Origin: Candidatus Neomicrothrix sp. UBA6944
GTDB lineage: Bacteria; Actinomycetota; Acidimicrobiia; Acidimicrobiales; Poriferisodalaceae
Assembly (NCBI GenBank): GCA_002448715.1
Contig: DJZU01000065.1
Location: forward strand, 7,203 to 54,818
DNA: 47,616 bases
Direction of reading: 5' to 3'
The translations under genes and the position numbers were made by a program. Of the stretch, positions 1-7,480 are shown piece after piece. How positions within the stretch are numbered: position 1 is the first letter of the stretch; each line of letters begins with the position of its first letter. Under the pieces are notes generated by a model. The model was not told where the DNA came from, did not search any database, and saw only the letters and a list, made by a program, of their open reading frames with translations.

Positions 1-129
1 ATTGACGAATGGCGGATCGGTCCACTTTGGGAAGAGTGGTTACTGACCTGGCAGCAGATCGTGAGAGCCATAGCTAGCGGTGAGGAGCCTTTGCCACCCA
101 TTGTTGAAGTGACCTTGCCTGCTCAATAG
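1..129 (+). CDS. C-terminal end of an unidentified protein (5' cut by window)
   Basis: Frame 1 is open from the first base to a TAG at 127-129 and encodes 42 residues, tryptophan-rich at first (WRIGPLWEEWLLTWQQ) and ending PPIVEVTLPAQ. The start lies outside the window. It converges on the crotonase that ends at 157, leaving a 27-base spacer, which matches the tight packing elsewhere. The fragment is too short to name a family. That it is coding is inferred from the open frame and its position. Confidence 0.5.
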   Translation: MDEWRIGPLWEEWLLTWQQIVRAIASGEEPLPPIVEVTLPAQ

Positions 130-156
130 TAAGCATCCGACTTAATGATCCTGCTT

Positions 157-993
157 TCAGCGTCCACGTTCTCCGTAGTCGCCCCAGGGCCGGTCACGAT
201 TCTTGATGGCATCACGTAGCGAACCGTCTGCAATGTCACCAACCCAGCGCTGAGCTTCAGGGGTGTGCCGAGCTATGCCGTCAAAAAATGTCCCCAACAT
301 TTGAGATGTGCGGAGTCCCATGTTCTCGAAGGCCTGGTTGATAAGAAGCTTGTTTAAGGCAAGTTGGTTCAATGGGATGTTTGCGAATCTTTGAGCTTCT
401 CTTTCTGCCGCAACCGAGAGTTCTTCGCCTTCGAAGACCTGGGATACAAGACCAATTCGCAAAGCTGTTTCAGCGTCAATTGGTCGCCCAGTCAACAAGA
501 ACTGTTTTGCGTGCTCGAGCCCTATCCGATACACCCAGAGCATCGTTGTCGGCGTTCCGTAAATTCGACTGGGTGCGTAGCCGATATGAGCATCGGAAGC
601 CATGAACATAAGGTCCGCACACAAAAGCAAATCAGTTGCACCGCCGATTGCCCAACCAGAAATTTCAGCGATCACGGGTTTAGGGCATTCCCAAATCTTC
701 ATGAACTTGCTGACGTTGGCGGACATCGACCGATAGTCCTGCACTGGATCCCAGATCTCGCTATTAGAGGCCTCATTATTTTGCAGGAAGACATCAAGGT
801 CGTAGCCCGCAGAAACGTTTTGTCCTTCACCGCGAAGGATCACCGCCGAGATAGCGTCGTTTACTGTCGCCCGATCTATTGAGACTGCTACTCCATCAAT
901 TACTTCTTCTGTCAGTGTGTTCAATCGTTCAGGACGATTGATGGTGATGACGGCAACGCTTTCATTTTCCGAGTACAAAACTTGGCTTGACAC
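157..993 (-). CDS. Enoyl-CoA hydratase/isomerase (crotonase) family protein, atypical active site
   Basis: A 278-residue crotonase-fold protein acting on an acyl-CoA thioester. Near the N-terminus it has VITINRPERLNTL. The first oxyanion-hole loop reads VSAGYDL, in place of the usual FSAGADL, and the second is GWAIGGATDLLLCAD. I place the start at the GTG at 993 because a perfect AGGAGG lies 8 bases upstream. The longer frame back to 1059 adds 22 residues that fit no crotonase. Of the two hydratase glutamates (rat Glu144/Glu164), the first position is Asp, and the second falls in IGYAPSR, with no Glu. Classical hydration is therefore doubtful, and isomerase, hydrolase or lyase chemistry is possible. 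It is divergent from the aldo/keto reductase at 1103. Confidence 0.85.
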   Translation of the reverse strand: MSSQVLYSENESVAVITINRPERLNTLTEEVIDGVAVSIDRATVNDAISAVILRGEGQNVSAGYDLDVFLQNNEASNSEIWDPVQDYRSMSANVSKFMKIWECPKPVIAEISGWAIGGATDLLLCADLMFMASDAHIGYAPSRIYGTPTTMLWVYRIGLEHAKQFLLTGRPIDAETALRIGLVSQVFEGEELSVAAEREAQRFANIPLNQLALNKLLINQAFENMGLRTSQMLGTFFDGIARHTPEAQRWVGDIADGSLRDAIKNRDRPWGDYGERGR

Positions 994-1001
994 TGGGCCG
1001 A

Positions 1002-1007
1002 CCTCCT
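1002..1007 (-). promoter_or_regulatory. Shine-Dalgarno AGGAGG deciding the crotonase start
   Basis: CCTCCT on the + strand gives AGGAGG on the minus strand, 8 bases before the GTG at 993. It supports the short form and frees the bases up to 1102 as a true divergent spacer. Confidence 0.75.
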
Positions 1008-1051
1008 GCGTCGCATCGGGGTTGCCGTAGAGTAGTCGCGCAGTTCCAGGT

Positions 1052-1072
1052 GAGGGCACTGTGTCTGCCCTC
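1052..1072. promoter_or_regulatory. Operator-like inverted repeat GAGGGCA-N7-TGCCCTC
   Basis: Perfect 7-base arms (1052-1058 and 1066-1072) surround a 7-base centre, CTGTGTC. The arms continue imperfectly outward as GGTG and CACC with a two-base offset. The repeat sits between the divergent starts at 993 and 1103. Spacing of about 14 bases between arm centres is typical of a dimeric regulator site. The function is inferred. Confidence 0.45.
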
Positions 1073-1102
1073 GCACCACATAACTTTCATAAAGGATCAA
1101 TA

Positions 1103-2134
1103 ATGTTGGATACCGTCACACTCGGCGACAAGACCGGCTTAAAGGTGCCGAGACTTTGCTTGGGGACTATGAATTTCGGTGAACCCGGTAGAGGCCACCA
1201 GGGTGACTGGACGTTGGGCCTTGAGGACGCTCGGCCAATTTTCGAGGCAGCTATTGAGACCGGATTGTTCTACTTCGACACGGCTGACATCTATGGAGTC
1301 GGAGCCTGCGAACAGGTCGTAGGACAGTTACTTCGCGAGTTGCTTCCCCGCGACGAATACCTGATAAACACGAAAATTTCTATGCCAATGGGTCGAGGTG
1401 CCAATCAGGGTGGCCTATCCCGAAAACACATCTTCGAAGGTGTTGATAGTTCATTGAAACGTTTGGGGCTCGACTACCTAGACCAACTGATTATCCACCG
1501 CCATCCGCATGGCATTCCAGGCGTCGGCGCGGCACCAATCGAAGAGACTCTCGAAGCTCTTCACGATGTAGTAAAGGCGGGCAAGGCGCTCTACATCGGA
1601 GCCTCGTCGATGTTTGCTTGGCAGTTCACAGAACTCCAGCTAACCGCCAAGCTCAACGGCTGGACAGAATTTATCAGCATGCAGAATCATTACAATCTCA
1701 TCTACCGCGAAGAAGAACGCGAAATGAACCCCTATTGCGTCAGCACCGGAGTGGCGTTACAACCCTGGTCTCCGTTGGCACGAGGAATTCTCGCAGGCGC
1801 GTACCGCGGGAGCTTAGAAGGAGGCACCACAAACCGATCAACTGGTCAAGATCGGACTAGAACCGAGTCTCTGTACAGAGGTGAGATGGATTTTGCAATT
1901 GCTGATCGAGTGATCAAATTGGCCGAGGACCGGGACTGTAGACCAGCTCAGATAGCGATAGCTTGGCTACTTTCCAAACCCGGAGTAACAGCGCCAGTAG
2001 TTGGTGTGTCCAGAGTTGAGCAGTTGCATCAGCTAGTTGAGGCATGCTCAATCGAGTTATCCGAAGAGGAGATAGATAACTTGGAGGAGCTGTATCGACC
2101 AGTCGATAATTTGCTCTCGATCGGCACTTCTTAG
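1103..2134 (+). CDS. Aldo/keto reductase
   Basis: A 343-residue NAD(P)H-dependent (beta/alpha)8 barrel oxidoreductase that reduces aldehydes or ketones to alcohols. The catalytic tetrad is visible: Asp and Tyr in FDTADIYG, Lys in LINTKIS and His in LIIHRHPHG. Later segments ISMQNHYNLIYREEER and LQPWSPLARGIL are standard for the YajO/Tas-like AKR subgroup. The ATG at 1103 is preferred over the upstream GTG at 1061, because AAAGGA lies 6 bases before it and the AKR fold begins at MLDTVTLGDKTGLKV. A zinc alcohol dehydrogenase follows about 100 bases downstream, so the pair could interconvert carbonyls and alcohols. The substrate is unknown. Confidence 0.9.
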   Translation: MLDTVTLGDKTGLKVPRLCLGTMNFGEPGRGHQGDWTLGLEDARPIFEAAIETGLFYFDTADIYGVGACEQVVGQLLRELLPRDEYLINTKISMPMGRGANQGGLSRKHIFEGVDSSLKRLGLDYLDQLIIHRHPHGIPGVGAAPIEETLEALHDVVKAGKALYIGASSMFAWQFTELQLTAKLNGWTEFISMQNHYNLIYREEEREMNPYCVSTGVALQPWSPLARGILAGAYRGSLEGGTTNRSTGQDRTRTESLYRGEMDFAIADRVIKLAEDRDCRPAQIAIAWLLSKPGVTAPVVGVSRVEQLHQLVEACSIELSEEEIDNLEELYRPVDNLLSIGTS

Positions 2135-2183
2135 ACTGCTCTATCTGAAGTTTCTTTTACTCCCCGACCCCAAGGCAGCTAGC

Positions 2184-2214
2184 CTCGTCTCTCAGTTACA
2201 GAAGAGATAACGAG
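2184..2214 (+). other. Weak hairpin between the aldo/keto reductase and alcohol dehydrogenase genes
   Basis: CTCGT-CTCT (2184-2192) can pair with AGAG (2203-2206) and ACGAG (2210-2214), with a small bulge. No run of T follows, so it is not a convincing terminator. It may be an RNA processing or attenuation structure, or chance. Confidence 0.2.
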
Positions 2215-2237
2215 CGTCGGAACAGAAGGGGTTTGAT

Positions 2238-3326
2238 GTGAAAGCAGCCGTTCTAAATGAAATTCCAGGTGAGCTAGACATTGAGGATGTCCAGATAGAC
2301 AAACCTGGACCGCGCGAGGTACTCATCCAGACATCCGCCGCAGGGCTCTGCCACAGCGACCTTCACTTTATGGAGGGGAAATACCCCTACATGACCCCCG
2401 CTGTCCTTGGACACGAATCGGCCGGCGTGGTGGAAGCAGTTGGGTCTGATGTCACCTATGTCAAACCCGGCGATCATGTCATTACTTGCCTGTCTGTCTT
2501 CTGTGGTCATTGTTCATACTGCACCGAGGGTCGCCCTTCTCTGTGTTCCGGTAAGGATCTCGAATGCAACCGAGGACCTGATGAAGCCTCACGTCTAACA
2601 ATTGACGGTCAACCAGCTTGGCAGTTTCTTAATCTCTCTTCTTTTGCTGAACAGATGCTGGTTCATGAGCACGCGATCGTGAAGATTCGCGAGGACATGC
2701 CGCTCGACCGGGCATCACTTATCGGATGCGGTGTTATGACGGGCGTTGGGGCTGTATTTCGCACTGCCCGCGTAGAACCTGGAGAGACAGTGGCAGTATT
2801 CGGCGCCGGCGGTATTGGACTAGCGGCAGTTCAGGCGGCTCGAATCGCGGGTGCCGGCAGAATCATCGCCGTAGACATGATCGACAGCAAGCTGGAGGTA
2901 GCACGACAAATGGGCGCTACCGACACGGTAAATGCCGGAGATACTGATGCTGTGGGAAGCATTCACGAAATGACCGCTGGTGGAGTGCACAAGTCGTTTG
3001 AAGCTGTTGGTTTGAAACAAACCACCGAACAGTCTTTCCAAAGTCTCCGTAATGGCGGCACAGCAACTGTGATTGGCATGATCCCAATTGGGACAAACAT
3101 TGAGATCCATGGTGTCGATTTTCTTTTTGAGAAGAAAATCCAGGGATCGAACATGGGTTCAAATCAATTCAGGACTGACATGCCACGCTTAGTCGACATG
3201 TACTTGGATGGTCGCCTGATGCTTGACGAAATGGTTTCTGCCAGAATCAGTCTGGATGAGATCAACCAAGGTTTCGACGCGATGAAGTCCGGTTCGGTGA
3301 CTAGGTCAGTGGTAACTTTCGACTGA
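2238..3326 (+). CDS. Zinc-dependent alcohol dehydrogenase (MDR superfamily, class III-like)
   Basis: A 362-residue zinc alcohol dehydrogenase that oxidises an alcohol to an aldehyde, or the reverse, with a nicotinamide cofactor. Catalytic zinc ligands are in GLCHSD and GHESAG. The structural zinc loop is CGHCSYCTEGRPSLC. The Rossmann motif is FGAGGIGLAAVQAA, followed by the acidic residue in AVDM that favours NAD(H). The start is a GTG with AGAAGGGG upstream. It probably shares a transcript with the aldo/keto reductase. Length and layout fit the actinobacterial NDMA/mycothiol-type dehydrogenases, but I cannot assign the cofactor or substrate. Confidence 0.9.
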   Translation: MKAAVLNEIPGELDIEDVQIDKPGPREVLIQTSAAGLCHSDLHFMEGKYPYMTPAVLGHESAGVVEAVGSDVTYVKPGDHVITCLSVFCGHCSYCTEGRPSLCSGKDLECNRGPDEASRLTIDGQPAWQFLNLSSFAEQMLVHEHAIVKIREDMPLDRASLIGCGVMTGVGAVFRTARVEPGETVAVFGAGGIGLAAVQAARIAGAGRIIAVDMIDSKLEVARQMGATDTVNAGDTDAVGSIHEMTAGGVHKSFEAVGLKQTTEQSFQSLRNGGTATVIGMIPIGTNIEIHGVDFLFEKKIQGSNMGSNQFRTDMPRLVDMYLDGRLMLDEMVSARISLDEINQGFDAMKSGSVTRSVVTFD

Positions 3327-3356
3327 CTCATTAGCTGCTCTTATGCCGAGTGGTCG

Positions 3357-4829
3357 TTACCAGTCATGCACGGTGTTAAAGACTCCTCGAACTCTGCCCA
3401 CCAAGGTGCATGCGTTCACTTTCTTGGCTCGTAGCACGTTGGTCGCGGCATCGTTGACTCTTTCCACTTTGAGTTGGCCTTGATATACCGCCTCGTCGAT
3501 GCTCGCGAACGCTGGACCAACGTCAGCCAACGTGCCCAAAATCATCAGATCAGCACCAGCGCTTACCGCCATAACGACTGATTCCTCGATCGGCCAGCGG
3601 TCGGCGATGGCTTTCATGTTCAGTGCATCCGTAATTACTAGCCCGTCAAAGCCAAGATCGGTCCTCAATAGACCGTCGATGGCATCGCTGGAAAGTGAAG
3701 CCGGCAAGTCTCCTGTCAGCCCGGGGATTTCAAGATGGCTAACCATGATGGCTGATTTTCCGGTGCTGATCGCGGCTTGGAATGGCGTCAGATCGTCTTG
3801 AAGTAGTTGTGCGAGCGGTGGGGCTTGGGCCCTCCCGTGGTGCGAGTCTTCGGTAGCGGACCCGTGGCCGGGGAAGTGTTTCGCCACAGGCAGTACTCCT
3901 CCGTCGCTCAAGCCTTCGATGGTCGCTACGCCATAATCGGTCACCAAGGCTGAGTCATTCGAGAACGAACGGTCTCCTATTCCCGGACCCGCACCAACAT
4001 CAAGTACAGGGGCCAGGTTGACATTAAATCCGACTTCAAGCATTTGGGTTGCGTGACGTTCTGCTCTTTGGGCGACAATTTCGAGGCGCTCATTGACCTG
4101 CCGACCGGCACTCGGTAGGTCCGGCAAAATGTGTCGTAGACGCTGAACTCGTCCGCCTTCCTCGTCCGCTGCCATCAAAAGTGGAATACGGCTCGCGAAT
4201 TCTTGGAGCTCATCAACCCTTCTGCCGATCCATGGTGTTGCTCCACCGGTAAGGAGAATTCCAGCAATCTGGTGATCTCGTGCTTCCTCCACCGCAGCCC
4301 CAAACTGAGACTCTTGCATTGTGGGGAGTAGCAGTTGCCCTATTCGCACTGCTCGCGGTAGCTCTGCAACGCACCCGCGATCGATGCTGTCAATCCATCT
4401 GCCGCGCATGAGTTGTTTCACAGCCAGTCCCGAGAGCCATCCAGGGGGACGTTCATGACCAGTGAATATTCGTGGTCCTGGATCTCCGATCGCGACCTTC
4501 GCCCCGTTTACCAATTCGAGCCAAATACCCAAAGCGCCTGGCGCTCCTTCATATGCGGTGCGAACGTTGTCGGTTACAGGTTCGCTTTCCCCTAGAGGCG
4601 GAACAATGTTTGTGCCTACGACTTCAACCGACCCATCAGCGGATACAACCCAGTACCCCATGCCACCGGGCCCTCCTACTACCGCGACCACGGTCGAGTC
4701 CGGTGTGATCGGTTGGGTCGATGTCTCTGCGGCAATGAGAGGTGCGCCCAGATATGTGACTATCAATAGCGCGGCGAGAGTCGTCAACACCGGAGTTCGC
4801 AGCGAGCGATATCGACTATATCTACTCAC
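3357..4829 (-). CDS. Secreted glycoside hydrolase family 3, beta-N-acetylglucosaminidase (NagZ/LpqI-like)
   Basis: About 490 residues. A signal peptide (RYSRYRSLR, then a hydrophobic stretch ending in APLIAA) precedes an N-terminal region with one degenerate GYW..DG copy (GGMGYWVVSADGSVEVVG). The GH3 barrel follows. GH3 signatures are DEEGGRVQRL, KHFPGHG followed by a DSHHG loop (the His general-acid/base loop of NagZ), and the nucleophile Asp in LVITDALNM. The GTG at 4829 has GGGAG five bases upstream and overlaps the preceding stop by 8 bases. It is preferred to the ATG at 4877, which would lie deep inside the upstream gene and spoil the signal peptide. It probably trims peptidoglycan-derived N-acetylglucosamine outside the membrane, as LpqI does in mycobacteria. 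Confidence 0.88.
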   Translation of the reverse strand: MSRYSRYRSLRTPVLTTLAALLIVTYLGAPLIAAETSTQPITPDSTVVAVVGGPGGMGYWVVSADGSVEVVGTNIVPPLGESEPVTDNVRTAYEGAPGALGIWLELVNGAKVAIGDPGPRIFTGHERPPGWLSGLAVKQLMRGRWIDSIDRGCVAELPRAVRIGQLLLPTMQESQFGAAVEEARDHQIAGILLTGGATPWIGRRVDELQEFASRIPLLMAADEEGGRVQRLRHILPDLPSAGRQVNERLEIVAQRAERHATQMLEVGFNVNLAPVLDVGAGPGIGDRSFSNDSALVTDYGVATIEGLSDGGVLPVAKHFPGHGSATEDSHHGRAQAPPLAQLLQDDLTPFQAAISTGKSAIMVSHLEIPGLTGDLPASLSSDAIDGLLRTDLGFDGLVITDALNMKAIADRWPIEESVVMAVSAGADLMILGTLADVGPAFASIDEAVYQGQLKVERVNDAATNVLRAKKVNACTLVGRVRGVFNTVHDW

Positions 4830-6939
4830 CGATACTCCCAATACTGAGATCGATTTCTTCAGATGTCGGAAGCTCATGAGTTAATGAGATTTTCTTCGCT
4901 CCGGAGTTTTCGACAGCTATTGGTACTGCGAGTTGGACATGACGCAAAAGACAGAAAGTGGCGTCTTGAGCGGGGCAATAGAAAACCGTTGCGTCCGCTT
5001 GAATACGAAGATTTTCTTCCTCTTCGATAATGAGTGAAAACTGTTGAGGCATGACAGGGCCTTGGGCTTGATAGGTACTTCTCCCTTCGATTCGTGACTT
5101 TGACGCGTTCTGGATCTCGATGTCTAGAACGAAAGTTCCGTCGCTATTGAACTCGTATGCAGCAGGAACAAATAGTTCAACTGTGAGATCGAGAACGCCC
5201 GGGGCGACAGTTCGCAAAGGGAGGGTCACGATTTCGTCTGCTGCTGTGCGGTGAAGGAGTGCAGCTGATTGTTGATTACTGAGCTCCAGTGTGGTGAGTT
5301 CGCCAGTTGCTACATCTAGGGTTCGGATTCGGTGATTATTGGTGTCCGCAATAAACAAGGTTTCATTGACTCCGCTCAAGCCACTTGGTTCGTTCAATTG
5401 AGCTGCTTCACCGAACCCGTCTCTCAGCCCAGGCTCTCCATTTCCTGACACGACTCGTGAATTACTTGACTCCGAATCAATGATCTTTATTCGGTGGTTG
5501 TAGGTGTCGGCTACGTAGAGGCTTCCGCCAAGAATGTCGATACCTACAGCGTGTTGAAGTTTCGTCACTTCACCGGCGCCTACTGCGTCCCCCCAGGAAA
5601 AGAGTCCTTCGCCGATGAGCGTGGAGAGTTGGCCATTGCTCCCCAGATCAATGGATCGAACAGCACTTGCTTCGGGGTCGGTAAACCAGAGGCTTGAGCT
5701 GTCGGCCGCGAGACCAGAAGGCTGTGAGAGTGTCGCTAAGAGGCGTGGGCCATCATCTAATCCTTCTGCCCCAGTTCCGGCAAAGATGTCAACCCATGTG
5801 GCGGTTCGACCGTCATTTGAAACTTCGATCACCCAAATTTGATGTCGCCCGGCCCCCGCGACGAAGATTTGCTCTCCGACTCGTTCCACGTCCCAGGGGG
5901 AGGTTAGGGGCGTCGATAACGGTGCCCCAGGGACGACACGGTGTGTCGACTGCCCTGTCCCGGCCATTGTGTCTACTGTGCGTTGAAAAAGATCGACAAT
6001 TCTTATCGTATGGTTGGCTCGGTCGGCGACATAGAGGTACCTGCCGCTCGATGACAGTGTCATTCCTTGTGGTTGGTTGAATCGAGCATTATCCCAGGAA
6101 CCGTTCACTAATCCCGCTGTGCCGCCGCCAATGGTGTCAAGTATTTGGCCTTCGAGGTCGGTGACAATGATCCGGTGATGACCCGAATCAGCGATGAAGA
6201 GCTGGTTGCGATCTTTATCGGCGAGCACCTTGCCCGGGAAACTCAAGACGGTGGGAATTGGCGTTTTTTCTGCCGCTATAACTTCTAAAGGTCGGACATC
6301 GATCAGGCCCGCTGTTCCGTATTCACGGCTCATTCGGTCGATGACGGGTTGGAAGAGTGGGTATATGCCCTCTCCCGCGTGGCTTCCTACTACCCGACCT
6401 AGTGGATCAATGAGTACGAGGGTTGGCCAGGCTCGAACCCGGTATGCGCGCCGTAAGTATTCGAAGTCGTCGTTTACTACTGGATGTTGGACCTCTAGAC
6501 GTCGAACTGCTTGTTCTACTGCGCCATTTGTACGTTCGTGATCGAACTTGGCCCAGTGGACACCTATTACGACAAGCGAATTGGGGTACTCGTTTTCTAG
6601 ACGATGTAAGTCCGGTATGACGTGCAAACAATTGACGCAACCTTGGGTCCAAAAGTCGAGAATCACGATCTTTCCGCGCAGGTCGGATAGCAGGGAGAGA
6701 GGTCGTTCTACGTTGAACCATTCGAGACCGTTGGGAATCTCGGGCGCAGCGATTTCTCCTTTATAGGTGAAGTCGCGCTCCGTAATTGGTGTTGTCGACG
6801 TGGACATCTGCTCTGTTGAGGTTGATGAACCAGTCCGGATTGAGTTGTCTTCGTGACCTAGCTCTGAAGTAACTGATCCGCAGGCAACCGCGATCGTTGA
6901 TGCGCACAGAGTAAGAGATAGGAGGGTTTTCCGGGTCAT
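4822..6939 (-). CDS. Thioredoxin-like / NHL beta-propeller lipoprotein (NHLRC2-like)
   Basis: A 705-residue exported protein. The N-terminus is a lipoprotein signal (RKTLLSLTLCASTIAVAC, with lipobox Cys near residue 20). A TlpA-like thioredoxin domain follows, with redox motif FWTQGCVNC. A chain of NHL repeats then forms a propeller, recognisable by repeated NHRI/NHTIRI and YVAD elements (IADSGHHRIIV, VADRANHTIRI, VADTYNHRIKI, IADTNNHRIRT). The last 130 or so residues are a beta-rich domain. This architecture matches bacterial NHLRC2 homologues. The location is predicted outside the membrane, and the likely role is thiol-redox or protein-interaction work, with no known substrate. It is translationally coupled to the secreted GH3 enzyme. 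No strong SD is seen before the ATG at 6939. Confidence 0.88.
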   Translation of the reverse strand: MTRKTLLSLTLCASTIAVACGSVTSELGHEDNSIRTGSSTSTEQMSTSTTPITERDFTYKGEIAAPEIPNGLEWFNVERPLSLLSDLRGKIVILDFWTQGCVNCLHVIPDLHRLENEYPNSLVVIGVHWAKFDHERTNGAVEQAVRRLEVQHPVVNDDFEYLRRAYRVRAWPTLVLIDPLGRVVGSHAGEGIYPLFQPVIDRMSREYGTAGLIDVRPLEVIAAEKTPIPTVLSFPGKVLADKDRNQLFIADSGHHRIIVTDLEGQILDTIGGGTAGLVNGSWDNARFNQPQGMTLSSSGRYLYVADRANHTIRIVDLFQRTVDTMAGTGQSTHRVVPGAPLSTPLTSPWDVERVGEQIFVAGAGRHQIWVIEVSNDGRTATWVDIFAGTGAEGLDDGPRLLATLSQPSGLAADSSSLWFTDPEASAVRSIDLGSNGQLSTLIGEGLFSWGDAVGAGEVTKLQHAVGIDILGGSLYVADTYNHRIKIIDSESSNSRVVSGNGEPGLRDGFGEAAQLNEPSGLSGVNETLFIADTNNHRIRTLDVATGELTTLELSNQQSAALLHRTAADEIVTLPLRTVAPGVLDLTVELFVPAAYEFNSDGTFVLDIEIQNASKSRIEGRSTYQAQGPVMPQQFSLIIEEEENLRIQADATVFYCPAQDATFCLLRHVQLAVPIAVENSGAKKISLTHELPTSEEIDLSIGSIGE
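4835..4839 (-). promoter_or_regulatory. Shine-Dalgarno GGGAG inside the upstream gene, deciding the GH3 start
   Basis: CTCCC on the + strand lies 5 bases before the GTG at 4829, inside the last codons of the thioredoxin-NHL gene. It suggests translational coupling. Confidence 0.5.
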
Positions 6940-6979
6940 CAGTTAGCAAGTTCGCATGTGTAGCTTCTGAGGTCTGTTC

Positions 6980-7480
6980 TCAGGGCCTGAGGCGAGAGTC
7001 GATGACGCCGGTATCGAAACCTGCGAGATGAAGACCACCGTGAAATCTCGCATGCTCAATTTTCAGGCATCGGTCCATTACCACGTCTATGCCTGCATTG
7101 ATGGCAATAGTTGCTGCTTCGACGTTCCATAAACCTAGTTGTGTCCAAAAGGATTGAGCTCCGACGGCAATTGTTTCTTCTGCGACTTCAGGCAGATCTT
7201 CTGAACGTCGAAACACGTTTACCATGTCAGGAACCTCTGGTAGTTCCGTCAGACTCCCATAACAAGGCTGGTCGAAAATTTCTTCGACCAGCGGGTTCAC
7301 AAAATATACTTTGAAGTCTGCACTTGAACTCAGCAGGTAAGTAGCGACGAAGTTGCTTGGTCTTGCCGAGTTTGCTGACACGCCGACCATCGCCACGCTC
7401 TTTGTGCGGTTAAGAAGCGCTAAGCGTTCCGCTGCAGACGGTTCGCTCCAACCCGGAACGGATTCGTGCGTTACGGTCAC
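6980..7480 (-). CDS. CoA-binding domain protein (YccU/CoA_binding_2 family)
   Basis: A 166-residue single-domain Rossmann protein. VAMVGVSANSARPSNFVATYL matches the succinyl-CoA-synthetase-alpha-like CoA-binding signature. Later segments VYFVNPL, PDMVNVFRR, FWTQLGLWN and DVVMDRCLKIEHARF are all standard for the family. Its GTG start overlaps the stop of the MetY gene by 4 bases (GTGA), which means tight coupling. Family members often sit beside O-acetylhomoserine sulfhydrylase genes. The molecular role is not established. It may sense acyl-CoA or acetyl-CoA status for methionine synthesis, but this is inference. Confidence 0.85.
   Translation of the reverse strand: MTVTHESVPGWSEPSAAERLALLNRTKSVAMVGVSANSARPSNFVATYLLSSSADFKVYFVNPLVEEIFDQPCYGSLTELPEVPDMVNVFRRSEDLPEVAEETIAVGAQSFWTQLGLWNVEAATIAINAGIDVVMDRCLKIEHARFHGGLHLAGFDTGVIDSRLRP

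Noticed and set aside
364..882. Plus-strand open frames opposite the first crotonase
   Set aside because: They are rich in Cys, Arg, His and Ser, fit no family, and mirror a clear crotonase on the other strand.
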